Positions 47,735 through 61,200 of a stretch of 64,000 nucleotides of DNA are shown in pieces. The notes below the pieces were generated by a model that saw only the letters and a program-made list of their open reading frames with translations, made no database searches and had not been told where the DNA came from. Location: contig NC_086188.1 of NCBI RefSeq assembly GCF_023053635.1, positions 384,501 to 448,500 of the forward strand, written 5' to 3'. Each line of letters starts with the position of its first letter. Position 1 is the stretch's first letter. Both the position numbers and the translations under genes were made by a program. The DNA is from Elgaria multicarinata webbii. Lineage: Eukaryota > Chordata > Lepidosauria > Squamata > Anguidae.

Positions 47735-47960
47735 CTTATTTATTTTTACAGTACGTTTATGAACTGCCTTATAGCCAAAGCTCTCAGGGTGACGTACGTG
47801 ATAAAAACCAATAAAATAAAACCAGTGGTAAAACGCACAATCACAAAAATGTAAAAGAATTTAAAAACAGCCACAATGGTAATTCGATTTTGATTTAAAA
47901 AAAAAAAAGCAGCTAAACCATAAAAAAGGAACATTTAAAAATGCAGCTTCAAATACATTA
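47735..47960 (+). repeat. ATAGCCAAAGC LINE-like repeat 3' end
   Basis: TTCTTATTTATTTTTACAGT, a GAACTGCCTTATAGCCAAAG segment and a long A-rich tail. Same family as 11286-11460. Confidence 0.6.
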
Positions 47961-48139
47961 AAAACAAAACAAGCAGCCATTTTTTTAAAGGCCTGGGAGA
48001 TTGAAGTGACCTTTGCTTGTGCCGTGGATTTCTTGGCACCAAAAAGCTAACAAAGCAGTCGCCCGGCGGGCCTCTCGATAAGCAGCGCGCCCCACTTTGG
48101 GGGCCACCACAGAAATATTTCTTTAAAAAAATTCTTTTC

Positions 48140-48245
48140 AGTTGTGCGTTGTACCCCTGAGCATGTTTACTCGGAGCTAAGTTCTACCGAGTTCAGTGGG
48201 GCTTTACTCCATCGCAGATGTGTCCAGAATCACAGCCTTCGAGAG
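48140..48245. repeat. Copy of the ACTCAGAAGTAA dispersed repeat
   Basis: GCATGTTTACTCGGAGCTAA, GAGTTCAGTGGGGCTTTACT, ending ATCACAGCCTT. It pairs with 32178-32285. Confidence 0.5.
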
Positions 48246-49065
48246 TAGGCCGGAGGGACAAGATGGCCGCCGGAGCGCCTCCATCTTTAAACGGCTCCGG
48301 AGGAAGCTCTGGTTCCTCTGAGCCTTGGAGTCTTTGGCACGGCCCTCTGCGCAGGCTGTGGCAAAGCCAGTGCAGCCTGCCTTGGCTTGTCCCACTGAAA
48401 ACGGCAGAGGGTCCTGGAGGAAGCGGGGCCCGTTTGGAGGAGGAAAGCGCAGGCCTCTGGCCAAGGAAAGGGGGACGCTGAGCTTGAATCCAGCCACGCT
48501 GTGTTGGTCCTTACCAGCCGCCACACCTGCGATTTCCCTCGGAAGGGCCGCCGTGCGCGGCAGGCCAAAGTTTGGGGCTGCTTTCCCAAATGTGGATTGA
48601 GCGCGTGGAGTCCGCCGTTTGTCGGGCCCTGTCTTAGGCGAGCGAGTCCCACCGGATTCCCAACACGGGGTCAGGTGCATCCGATGAAGTGGGCACCAGC
48701 GTCCACGGAAGCTTCTGCCGGAATGGAGCTCTTAAGCTTTAAGGTTGGCTGTTTGTGCTGCTGCCACAGATCAAGGCGGCCCTCTGCCTGGGAACAGGTA
48801 GACAAGGCTTCCTAGCGCACCAAATGGCCACAGAGTGGACTCAAAGGGAGACCTTCCCGCAGCAAGCGCAGAGGTGGGTGCTGGAGATGCGCTGCTTCTC
48901 TCGCCGCTCCCAGCGCCCGTCTTTTTTGCCACGTTCTCTCCTCTCTTGCAGGAACGGCTGGGTGGACGTGCTGGCTTCAACCCCGGCAGGCCAGGAGGCT
49001 CCCCTTCCTCTCCCCTCTCCTCTCGCTGCTCCTCCGCCTCTACCTCAGTCCAGGACAAGCTGAAG

Positions 49066-52000
49066 ATGCGGGCCTGGAAAGCCGTGGCCGGCACACTGGC
49101 CTTCACGGGCGTGGACGTGACGGTGACCACGTGGCTGTACGAACGCAGCCGTGGCACCGGCAGCAGCATCCTGCAGGACCTGAAGCACTTCAACGTCTTT
49201 GACTCCATGCTGGACATCTGGGGCGTCTGCGTGTACAGGAGCTGCCTGCTCTTGGGCGCGGCCATCGGCGTCGCCAGAAACACCAGCCACGGCCCCAGGC
49301 GGCTGAAAGGGGCGCGGATCTTTATCACGCTGGTCTGCCTGGCGGCAGGGATTTATGCCTTGGTCAAGCTGCTGCTCTACTCGGAAGTGAGGAAGACCAT
49401 CAAAGACCCGTGGTTCTGGAGTCTGCTTGCCTGGACCTACGTGTCGCTGGGGGCCACGTTCTCCTTGTGGCAGCTGCTGTCCTCTGTGCGGCCTTCCAGG
49501 GAGACCCTGGGCGTGAATTCCGAATCGAGGACGGAAGCGGAAGACACGGGCGAGGCGGGCGCTCCGGAGAATAGGGAGGAGGCCTCGGCAGCCACCATCT
49601 GCAGGCTCCTGTCCCACACCAAGCCGGACGCCCCCTTGCTTGCCGTGGCCGCCTTCTTCCTCCTCGTTGCTGCTTTGGGTGAGTGACTCGGGAGGCCTCC
49701 GTGCCAGTTCATGGCACCCGCTGCTGCTCAATGAATGAGCCTTCCAAGCCTTCAAAGCGCTCGAGGGCCATGAGCTCGTGGTGCTCCTTACAGCAGGCCC
49801 CTGAAGTGTTCCTGTGCCCTGATGGCGGGGGGGGGGGGGGGGGCGGGGGAGCGGCCTTAGAGCCGGTAGCTTTGCCCAAAGCCATCTCAGGGGCATTCAA
49901 ATTGGTGCTTCCTCATTTGTAGCTCCGTCCCGTAGCCGCCATGCTACGCCAACTCCCGCTTAGCCAGGACGGTTGAGAGGGCTGATTTCCGCCGCCCCTT
50001 CGGGGCAAAGGTGCAGCGGGGATTCCTCTCCTTCTTGGTCTTTTGCCTTTAATCTCGGTTGCCATTTGCTGTCTCCCTAACAGGAGAAACGTTCCTGCCC
50101 TACTACACAGGCCGAGCCATTGACGGAATAGTGATCCAGAAGAGCATGGACCAGTTTTCCACGGCGGTAGCGATCATGGCCCTTCTAGCCATAGGAAGGT
50201 AGCCTTCTTAGAGGAACGGGGGAACTGCGCTAGCCCTGTCGCGTCACACCGTCACTCAAAACCTGGCTGGAAAATTTCTTTGTGCTCATGTGGGTGGGTG
50301 TCACTTAGGAAGACGTGCCCTTCTGCGTACTTTGCCCACGGTCTTGGGTTTGGAAAGCCATTCCCTGCCTTTGCCCTGGCAGGGAGGATCACGTTCAGAC
50401 AAGACACGTGACACTCTCCTCTTTTCTGCTGTGTAGGGAGGAAAGAGCCTCCTCCTTCTCTGTGCTTGACAAGAGGTGTCCCGAGAGGTTTCTAAGCAAG
50501 CCCTTCTGTTCACACGAGCCGTATGCACTCTTTTTCCAAAGAAGCGTCCCTGTGCCTGTTCCATCTTCATTCCCCTCGACGACCGGTCTGCGTCTGTGTG
50601 TTTCAGAGAGAGCGGCCGACAGGGGATCCTCCTTTGAAATTAGCACAGAAGTTAATGCACGTGTATTTAATCTGAAATATGTCTACCCTACCCCTTCAGT
50701 GGGAATGAAATGATAAATAAGTGTAGGACTGAATTAATGGTCCGTGTGAACGGAGCCAGGGGCTACGTCCGGCCTCCCTTGGCTGTTCCCTAGCTCTGGT
50801 CTCAGAAGCGGGGCCACCCCTGGTCTCAGAAGCAGGCCTCCCCCTGGTCTCAGAAGGGTGTTCGGCTCCACCAGCTCGTCCCTTCGCAAGGAGCCGGGCT
50901 CCATCACAAGCTTGGGGCCGTCCGACAGGAAAAGATGAGTGTGAAAAGGGAGGTGTTGAGGCCTCCTCTCTGGCCCCCGAGGCCCAGCTATGCAACGTGA
51001 TCACGGTCAAAGCGAAGAAGCCACAAATGGCTGGCGGGCTTCGTTGTAAGGAGATCCGCTCTTGAAATGGCCCCGTCTTGCCTTTCTCGGTTGCCTCGTG
51101 AACCCGAGACGGGTTTCCAGCGAGTCGCAGTTCACTGCATTGGTGAGGAGAGGCAGGCGAGCGCCAGCAAGGGTGGACTCCGAGAGGGGCTCCTCTGTCA
51201 GACCCGCCTTCCCCCGCTGCCCTCACGGACTCTCTCTCTCCCCCTGCCAAGAATAAACCCCCAGTTAGTCAGGTGCCGCACGTGGTTTGTGGGCGTCAGG
51301 AAGAGGAGCTAGGAGAACGGGTGCTCCTGGGGAGGGCGTGGAAATGGCCTCCTTGGGTAAAACGTGACCCACACCTTTGCTTTTCCTCTTGAGTGGAAGC
51401 TTGTGTGCAAGCCCTCACCCTGTGTGGACTAAAATTTGGGAGAGGGGGCGGGTCAAGTGGAGGGGGGCAGGTCCAAACCGCCGGCCACCCCTGCTGTCGA
51501 GCACGTGGGGTGAAATGGGCAACTCCCAGGGCAGGGGGCACTAAAAGCATCTTGAAGCCACACCCGAACCCCGCCGGGCTGCTCGCCTGTGCCTGGTGCC
51601 CTGGTCTCTGTCCCCTTCCTCGTGTCCCCTTCCCCGTGGGGGGACTGGGCTGGCAGAGGGGTTGTGGGTTGGTGTCCGTCTGTCCTATAACGTCTCTTAT
51701 CTGCAATCAGCTCATTTGCCGCAGGTATCCGGGGCGGCGTCTTCACCCTCGTGTTCGCTCGGCTAAACATCCGGCTTCGCAACAACCTCTTCCGGTCGCT
51801 GGTCACGCAGGAGATGAGCTTCTTTGACGAAAATCTCACTGGTGGGTTTCTCCGTCCGTCTCACACAGTCTCTTCGCTCAAGCCCCACCACCTTCTGCTC
51901 CCTGTGCTCTCGTGGCAAGCGGTCCGGACGGTGTCGGCAAGAAGCGGCGCTTTAGCTGCAGGCGCCCCGTGGTTTCCCGTGTTCGGGGGAAGCCCTTCCC

Positions 52001-55000
52001 TCAGTCCCACCGACAGCAGTGGCACCTTCGCTGGGGATGAGGGGCGGGGCCTTCTCGGTGGCTGCTCCCAGGCTCTGGAGCCCCCTGCCGAGTGAGCGAG
52101 GCTCGGCTGGGCTCGGCTGGCTCCTTCCTCTTTGCCGTCATCCACCAGCAGGCAAAGACGTTTCTGTTCAGGCAGGCAGGGAGAGGTGAGCTGGCTTGTG
52201 GCTAAAGTGGTTTTTTAACTGGCGGTTTCCGCTTCTTTTATTGTCATCTTTCAGTTGTGTTTCAGTTGAATTATTTGTATGTTTTAATCGAGATCTTGTC
52301 TTTATCTGCACTTTGCTCTTCTCCGCTGCCTTGGGTGCCATTTGTGGCAGAACGGGGGGCTCGTTTATCCGTGCCCTTCTCCATGTTTTGGGCAAACCTT
52401 CAGAATGTGCAGCAACTCTCTGAGCAAAGTCATGATTCCCATTTTACAGATGGGGAACCAAAGCGGAGAGGGCGTGCTCAGCACCACCCCGTCCGGCAGC
52501 AAGCCAGCCACAGGTTGCCTGGACTCCTAAAACAATGGGCATTTCTGTAGCTGACCTTGCATGACTGAGAGGGCTTTTCCCAAGGATTTGACGCCCCCTC
52601 CCTTCCCTATAGCGCTTACGAGCAAACTGAGATCAAAGCAGGACACCGAGGCGAGGGGGGTGGGTGAGGCTGGGGAGGGCATTGGCCGCCTGGGGACCCT
52701 TGGCAGCCTGGGTTATGCACCCAGGGCAGGGCGGTGGGGAGGGGTTCCCCATCCCTGGCACCGAGGGATGGGGAAGGGGAGAAACCGGTGGGCTTCTTTT
52801 GGGGGAAACGCTGGACTCTTGAGAGATCGTCACACAGGTTGATGGGCCCAAGGGGCTTCCCCCCAAAAGGGGGGGGCTGGGTTGCTCTTTTAATGCTCTT
52901 GATTGACCGACTGGCATATATATATAGCTTTTTGATTGTTAGATGATGCTGTCTTGTGATTGGATGGTTTTTGGATAGATTTTTTTAAAAAACTCAGTAG
53001 TGCATTTATTAGGATTGTAAAGGGATTTAACCTATAGCGCTCCAAAGTAACTTCTTTAAAACCCCATAATTTTACGGGATTGTGCCTCCTGGAAAGAAGC
53101 GGCGCAGTTCTCCTGCGGCCCCAGGAGGAGGAGGAGGCGGAGGCGGAGGCAGAGACAGCCCCGCCCCAGGGATCCCGCTAGCCAGGCCGCGCTGGTGCTG
53201 ACCCCTGCTCTGCCACCCACCACTGCTGCGCTCTCCTCTCCTCTCCCCGCTCCCCACCCAGGCGACATTATTTCCCGGCTGACTTCCGACACAACCATCG
53301 TGAGCGACCTGGTCTCTCAGAACATCAACATCTTCCTGCGCAACGTGGTCAAGGCCACGGGCGTCATCATTTTCATGTTCAGCCTCTCCTGGCAGCTCTC
53401 CATGGTGACCTTCATGGGCTTCCCCATCATCATGCTCATGTCGGATCTTTACGGGAAATACTACAAGGTGAGGCTCTGGAGGCCGGAACGCTGAGCTTTG
53501 CCCTGGCACGTTTCTCCCGCCTTCCGTCCTGGCAGCGGGCTGTTTTGGGGTGAGGGTCCTTGCAGGCATGAGCAGAGAGCCTCTCCCTCTCGCGACCACC
53601 ACAGCCGGGCCCAGCGCATGCACATGGAGGGAAGGGCCGGGTCCTCTCTGGCGTTGCCAGCCCCAGCCAGCATGGGAATCCCAGCACCATCTTTGTGCGC
53701 GTGGGCGGGCCAGGCCCTTGCCCTGAGCAGTTGGGGCACCTTGCGCACCCGCAGAGGGTCCTTCCTGGTTTGCGAGCTGGCTGGCGTCTCGCTCCGCCCT
53801 GGGGCCCCAGCCGTTGCCCGTGAGTCGGCAGGAGGCCCCCTGCCCTGCCCCTGCCCCTGCCCACGTCCTGTGTGCTTCCCCCAGCGTGATCCGGCGGCAG
53901 GGCCAGGGGCTCCCGACACAGGGGCACTCTGTAAGCGTTGAGTCGCTGGCGGCCTGGCTGGCGGCCCGCAGCAGCTTCTTGGCTCTCGGGTTGCCGGATT
54001 AATTGTGCTGGAAGCAGGACGCAGGGGAGCCGGGGAGGTTTTTGCTCAGTCACAGGCTGCGGGATGCAGCTGGTTTATTGACCTTCCTAACGGATGCGCT
54101 GGCTCTCCCGGCTCTGCCGTTCTGCACTCAGTTCAACCTTGGCTGCAGTAAAACCTTCCGCAGGCGGCCCCTGTGCCTTTTCCACGTGGCCCTGATCAGC
54201 CCCACGTGGGGCTGGTGTGGTTCAGGTCAGCTTTCTGCCCCCGCCCTCTGGCTGAGCTGTGCTGTGGAGGCCCTGCTCCTCCAGGTGCCGTCAGTGTTTC
54301 CATGGGCAGCGCCCTTCGAGGTGGTGGCTTTACTGAATACCCTTAACCCTAGAGATACCCGCAGGATACAGGCTTGATTGTCGCTCAGGTTAGATCATTG
54401 CTGTGTTTAGACAACATGCAAAGCCAAACCACGGTTGGGCGTAACGTCTGAATCTGTGCCAGCTTACAAACCGTGGTTCATGAGGGCTGCCGAGCCTGGA
54501 TATCAAACCACAGTTTGTACTCTTTTTATTCACTGTCCCTGACAAACCAGCCACAAACCAGCATTACAGCCATTGCTACACTTCAGGAAGTGGATATGCA
54601 GCCCTGGGGAGGGGAGTTTTTCCATTTGATTTATCGGTTTCCACTCTGCAGTTGCATTGGTCTTAAACTGCTTTCGGAAGTTTTCATTGGAAAGACAAGC
54701 TATAAGCTTTCGACATAAGAGGGCTGGTGGTGTTCGGTGGTTGGGCCTCCTGGGGGGTTCTGAAGATCCCCACTAACGTCCGGCTGCTCCCTGTCTTGGT
54801 TGTTGGTCAGTCACCCCCCTTCTCCCCCCCCCCCCCCATTTAGAAGCTCTCCAAAGAAGTCCAGAATGCTCTGGCGAAAGCCAACAACACTGCCGAGGAG
54901 ACCATCTCCGCCATGAAGACCGTCCGTAGCTTTGCCAACGAGGCGGCGGAGGCCGACGTCTACTGGGGCAAATTGCAGCAAGTTTACAAGCTCAACAAGA

Positions 55001-58000
55001 AGGAAGCCAGCGCGTACACGTACTATGTGTGGTCCAGCGGGGTAGGTTGAAAGCCTCCCCCCCCCCCCCCGGCCCCCTCCGCTTTCGCCCGCCTGTCTTT
55101 CCAGCCAAAGGCTGATGTGGCGCCTCAGAGCATTTTCCCTGTGAAGGGCTGTTGAGCCCCGGGGGGAAAACAACTGGCCAGTTGTGAGCAGAGCCAGATA
55201 CGCTGGTGAGCAGAGTTGGCAGCCCTGTAGGATCGTCTAGCGCTCTCCAACCAGTCCTGGGCTGGGCGCCGCGTGTCAGTGCGCAGCGCATGCGCTCCCG
55301 CAGTGGCTCCCGCGCATTCCCCAGCTGAAGCACTTTTCATTCCGTCCTAATTGCTAGAGCTTTTTTAAAAAATATATCAGGTTGTTTAAATGAACTGTTG
55401 ATACTTTGCGCACAAAATCTTATTTTCTCCGTCAAAACCTGGCATTAATTTCTTGTCTTCCTGGCCTGTATCGTGTGTTTCTGTTCAAGCCAGCCTTCTG
55501 CCCATGCCCCGTATGTTTTGGCTTCCGGCACATGGCTGTACAAAGGGAAATGCCTTGTGGCCATTCAAGGGGACCTGAGGGAATGTTCACTCCTGCTTCT
55601 CAGCCTGCGCGTCTGTTCTCGGTTTCAGCTCACCCTCCTTATCGTCCAAGTCAGTATCCTGTACTACGGAGGCCACCTGGTGATCTCCGAGCGGATGACC
55701 AGCGGGAACTTGATCTCCTTCATTATTTATGAATTTGTCCTGGGAGACTGCATGGAGGTGAGTGGGGTCCACCTGGAAGCCGCTCTCTCCCGCTCTGAGA
55801 GAAACGCCGCCGTCTGGTGTCAGTTCTTTACGTTAATTTTTATTGTCAATTTCAATGAAACAAAACATAAAAAGGAATAGAAAAAAGAATCTGTCTCTCA
55901 CACACGATATCATGCATTAAGACTATCCACTTCAATTGGCTATAACACTCTAGAAAAAGCGGATTATACATAAACCCCAACACGAGCAGACCACTCATTT
56001 GAATGTTGATAGCATTGGAAAGTCCTCATCCCATTGCGTGACGGGAGGCGAGCATTTATCCTTTTGGGTGCATAAAACCCATTTATGCTGACCGGGCAGC
56101 AGTTAAATAATTTAAGGGAACATCTACATCAGTAAATATTAAAGAGTTTTCCAATACAAAGTTTACCCGTGTAATAACTTTCAAAAGGAGGCAACTTTGG
56201 GGCATTTCAAAAATGTGGTTAAAAGAAGCATTCGCTGTAATACACCTCCAGCACTTAGCCAAGTTAGACTCACCCATCCAGCACAGGAAGGCAGCACATG
56301 CCCAGTGCTCTGGAGGAGGCCTTCAACCCTTTGACCCCGGCTAAGGCCTGAGGGAGAGAGCATCATTGCGCTCAGGTTTGACATGTGGGCTCCCCCCCGC
56401 CCGCCAGCCGCAGGTTGGCCACGGGGTGAACGGGATGCTGGACCAGACGGGCCTTTGGTTTGATCTAGTCCCGATCAGGCCCGCTTGGGCTCGCAGTTTG
56501 CATTGTGGGGAAAACCCTCCCATGGGGTGAATGGGTGAAGCGTGTCCTGAAGCGGATGGTGAGCTCCTGAGGGCCTTGCCTTGAGCGTGGCCTTCCTGGG
56601 GCTTCCATTTATTTTAACTGAAAGGCCCCTGCCTGTAGCCTGGTGACCCCCGCCTGTCTTACTTGCAAAAGGAATGTTTTTGTGAGGAAGAGGCTCCCTC
56701 CAGGTTTCCTCCATTGTGTCACGGGAGCGCCTTCTCGGCGCTGTGACGCCCCGAGTGTCCAGGGCCGGTGCCAGACTATTTTGCGCCCTAGGCAGGCGCG
56801 CCGTACTGAAGCTGCCCCCCAACCCCAGCACCCGCTCCGGGCTTCGAAGCCAGGACGCTGGGGTTAGGGGGCAGGGCGGAAGCTTCAGTATGGTGTGCCC
56901 GGGCGCGCCATTCTGAAGCCGCCGCCTCGCCGCCCAACCCCAGCATCCTGGCTTCAAAGCCAGCTGGCTTCGAAGCCAAGACGCTGGGGTTGGGGGGCGG
57001 CGGCTTCGGAACAGCGCACCTGGAAGCGGCTTCTGGGCGCGCTGTTCGGTGCCCTCCTTTGCTTGGTACTCTAGGTCGCCGTCTGAGCTGCCTCTATGGC
57101 AGCGCCGGCCCTGCGAGTGTCTCCTCTGTTTCAGTCCATTGGCTCGGTCTACAGCGGCCTGATGCAGGGAGTTGGCGCGGCCGAAAAGGTCTTTGAGTTC
57201 ATAGATCGCCAGCCGGCCCTGGTGAGCGATGGGACCCTGGCTCCCCACCAGCTGGAAGGCCGAGTGGAGTTCCGGAATGTCACCTTCGCCTACCGCACCC
57301 GACCCGCCACCCGCGTCTTACAGGTAAGCCTCCCCCCATCTGCCCAGTTCCAGGCTGCTTGGCCTCCGTGGGCGTGTCGCAGTGAGGGAGCAGAGCGGCT
57401 GTCGGATTGAGGGCTGAATTCCTCGGGGGAGGGGGGCTGCAGCATTCCAGTGGTGGGAGGGGCCAAACCCCCCCCCTCTGTCCCAAATGCCCAAAGCAGC
57501 AGCGTATGTCTAGGGGCGGGGGCGTTCAGGGGAGCCCCAGAGGGGCAGGCTTAAGCCCCCGGCCTGAGGTGCCCCCGCCCCGGTGTAAAGGATCGCCGGA
57601 CTTTTAATTGCCGTAGCTGCTTTGAGGATTGTGCAGTGAGTAGGCCAGGTAAGAAGGTCTTCTCTATCCATCTGAGAGCGCTGTGCCCCAGGGCACAGAT
57701 GGCTGGAAGCCAAGGCGCCTGCTGCTGTCCTGCCCTCCTCAGGGCGGCCCGCAAGCCTCCGATGCACCTCCCAGCCAGGGGCACACCGCCTGAGGGGATG
57801 CCACCCTCTGCTTGGAAGAGGAAGCGGGCGCCGTTTGACCAGTGCCGTTCATCATCGTCCCACAGCCGTTGGTTTTTTGAAACTTGCACTACTTCCACGC
57901 CTAAAGAAGGGACGCGAGCGGCCTGTAGAGACTGTTACCGTAGCAGGAAGCGGAATTCGTGCTCACGTTACTGCCGTTCTGCTGTAGTAGTAAAGTCCTT

Positions 58001-58156
58001 TTCGTCCCTTCAGGTGCCTGGGATTTAACCAGAAGCGAGTTTTGCTAATTCCCCCCCCCTTTCTTTTTGCTCTTGAATAGTTTTATGAAAACATTCTATG
58101 GCTTCATGCACTCAATTGTTTAAACCGCATTATTATCATTATTATTATTATTATTA

Positions 58157-58204
<48 letters not shown>

Positions 58205-61200
58205 CAGTTGCCTTGGGAACACTTGAATTGAAAGGGTAGTACAGAAATGTAGTAAAGTTAATAAATGATGCATATTAGACGTGTGAAGATTTGGGGGGTG
58301 AAACCCTTTTGTTTTCTAGAATGTCTCCTTCACGCTCCATCCTGGGAAAGTGACGGCGCTGGTGGGTCCCTCGGGCAGCGGGAAGAGCTCCTGCGTCAAC
58401 ATCATGGAAAACTTCTACCCCCTCCAAGACGGGCAAGTCCTGCTGGACGGGCAGCCCATGAACATGTACGAGCACAAGTACCTGCACTCAGTGGTACGCC
58501 GCGCCCGTAACCGTCTCCTCGCTCCAAGTGGTGTTGGGGGTGGCCGAGCCGGCTCTCCGCAAGTGTAGAATTCAGCTTCCTGGAAATCATTGTTTCCAGA
58601 AAGAAAGAAAGAAAGAAAGAAAGTTTCTAGTCCTTCAGGCTGTGAAGATATGCTTGAAATGGCTGTTGCTGAAATCCTAAATGCTGAGCAGCCCAAGGTG
58701 CGGCTTCCGTGCCTTGCGGTCACCCCTGGCCTCTCCCTACAGCTTCCAGAACCAGAACACATTTGGCAGAATGGGTCCACTTGTGCCAGCTGTCTCATGC
58801 AGGTTGCAGATCTCCCCTTGGGTCCAAGGCACCTGCCCAGGATCTCTCCTTCCTTTCAAGTCCAGAAGGGCCCACGTGGCCCTTGGCCAATGAGCGTGGC
58901 ACACACACGGGCGCCACCGGTGGCCGGCAGGACAGTCCCGTGCAGTAGCTGTAGCACACATTGGCAAATGAAAAGGGCTAGAAAGGTGGGATCCTGTGCT
59001 CCAGCCAGCCATGCTGGGAGTTGTAGGCCTTTTCTTCTGTCTAAACATGCATAGGATTGCGCCCTGAGGGGTTGCCGTTACTCAACCAAGACTAGGAAGT
59101 CATGTAATTAATTCCTGGTATTCACACTCTGTTGAACCACGGATGCCTTTTCAGGCAGGGCTCGCAGGGCCCATTTCAAGGGCGGCTGTTCTCCTCCTGC
59201 CTTCTCTTCTTCCCCCTCTCCCCCTCCCCCCGCCCCGTCTCCCATTTCTTTCCGTAGATCTCCTTGGTGAGCCAAGAGCCGGTTCTCTTTGCTCGATCTA
59301 TTGCAGAAAACATTTCCTACGGCTTGGCCTCTGTCCCTTATGAGTCGGTCGTCCAGGCTGCCAGAAAGGCCAACGCCCACACCTTTATTACGGACTTGCA
59401 AGATGGCTACCACACAGGTATGGAAAGCCGGCTTCACTGGGCCTTTGGGAGAACGGGTTGAACGTACAAGTCGTGCCGGTCCTCCAGGTTGGAGAAGCAG
59501 GTGGGTGGCGCCCCACCCCACCCCCGGACACGGGGGCCGTCTCTCTCCCTCTCTCTCTTCCAAGCCCATGTGCTTGTGTTCTTGGTTTTCACGCGATCTG
59601 CCCCGTCTCAAACGGCATTCTGTCTGTGTAGCCTGGCTGGGCTCTTTGGCAGCCCTGGTTCCTGCCCGGGGAGCCGTGCCTCCCTCACTTGAGGTTTGAC
59701 CCTAACCTCGCGTGCCACAGAGACTTACCTCCAGCCACTAAAAGACAGCCGGCAAGCCGTCTTGGTGGCCCAATCTGTCTGCCAGGCCCAGCTAAGCTCT
59801 TCCGCGGAGGCCCTGGTTCCATCCAAGGAGGCTCTGCCTCCCCGATCCTTGACCCTCACGTGCCACGGAGCCTTGGTCCCGATACATACCCCTGTGGTCT
59901 GATCCAGCGTGGCTCTTCTGATGGCCTTATGCTTCTTCCCCATTCCTTTGACCCCACAGAAGCGGGAGAAAAGGGGACCCAACTCTCTGGTGGCCAGAAG
60001 CAGCGGGTGGCCATCGCCAGGGCGCTGATCAGGAGCCCCCCCATCTTGATCCTGGATGAAGCCACGAGTGCCCTGGATGCAGAGAGCGAACATGCGGTGA
60101 GCGGGATCTCCGGGGGGCTGGCCTTGTTCAGGCAGAGGCTTTGGGTGCCCACGGTCCGACTGCAAGGAAGCTTCTCACCCCAGCCTGGTGCCCTCCAGAT
60201 GGGCTGGCTGGGGGCGATGGGAGTTGCAGTCCAAGCCATCGGGTTGGGGACAGCCACCTGACACCACCATGCGATGGGGGCAGGGGGGTTCATGTAACTC
60301 CAGACTGACCAGCAGCTGCTTCCCAGGGCGGTGGGGGTGGGGCTTCCCGTCCGTCTGTCCATCCGTCCGTCCTGATAAGATCCCGTCAGCTGGAGGTTCC
60401 TGCGGCTCAGCCCAGAGGCTTCCGCATGCAAGCAAAGCTGTGCTCTGCCAGGGAGCTGTGCTGTGGCCCCTTCTCTTCCATACGTGCGTCTCTTCCATAC
60501 GGAGCCCAGCCTTCGGTCCGGTCCAGCCCAGGTATCTCGTCGGACTGGCAGTAGCTCTCCAGTATCTCAAGAAGAGGGTCTCCCCCTCCCGCCCTGCCCC
60601 AGGTTTGGCCCCCGAGGTCCCTTGGGATGAGAAGTTGCCGGGGCTTGGACCTGAGGGCTCCTGCATGGGAAGCAAGGGCTCTGCCACAGAGCCATGCCCC
60701 CCCCTCCCCCCGCTGCCTCGGAGGGAGGGAGGGAGGGAGGGCAGGATCAGGTCGCACACCCTGGCCCATCCCGTCCCGTCCCATCCCTGAGCAAATTGAA
60801 AGCACAATTGAGCATAGGAAGACACGAGGGGCGGGTGGGTGGGGGTGTTTGGCACTAGCTTCCCTGCTTCGTCAATTGGAAGCTGCTGTTACTCGCCCCA
60901 AGTGACCAGAGTTGGCCATTTCCAAGCCGTCTGTCGCTTCTGCACGGGGATTCCGGGGGAAGACTCCTGTTCCTGGTCCGTTTGCTTCCACCTCTGGGGC
61001 GGCTCTGGCTGGGAACTGGAACGGAGGAATTCACCGAGTCCTGTTCTCTGCCGTTCTTCTCATTCTCTCTCCCCCGGCAGATTCAGAGGGCCATCTACGG
61101 AGACGTCCAGAGCCACACGGTGCTGGTCATAGCCCACCGGCTGAGCACTGTGGAGAAAGCGCACAACATCGTTGTCCTCGACAAGGGCCGCGTGGTGCAG

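Larger units (their letters stand above)
44820..48951 (+). other. ABCB9: Probable ABCB9 intron 1, repeat-bearing
   Basis: I see no coding exon. The stretch contains a SINE (45174-45370), LINE-like repeat pieces (45770-46060, 47735-47960), a dispersed repeat (48140-48245) and CA/GT microsatellites near 47405-47500. The assignment as intron depends on the first exon proposed at 43965. Confidence 0.45.

Noticed and set aside
52400-52520. MIR-like sequence (also 41041-41110) with TTTTACAGATGGGGA
   Set aside because: Resemblance is limited to a short, easily matched motif; not enough to call a SINE.
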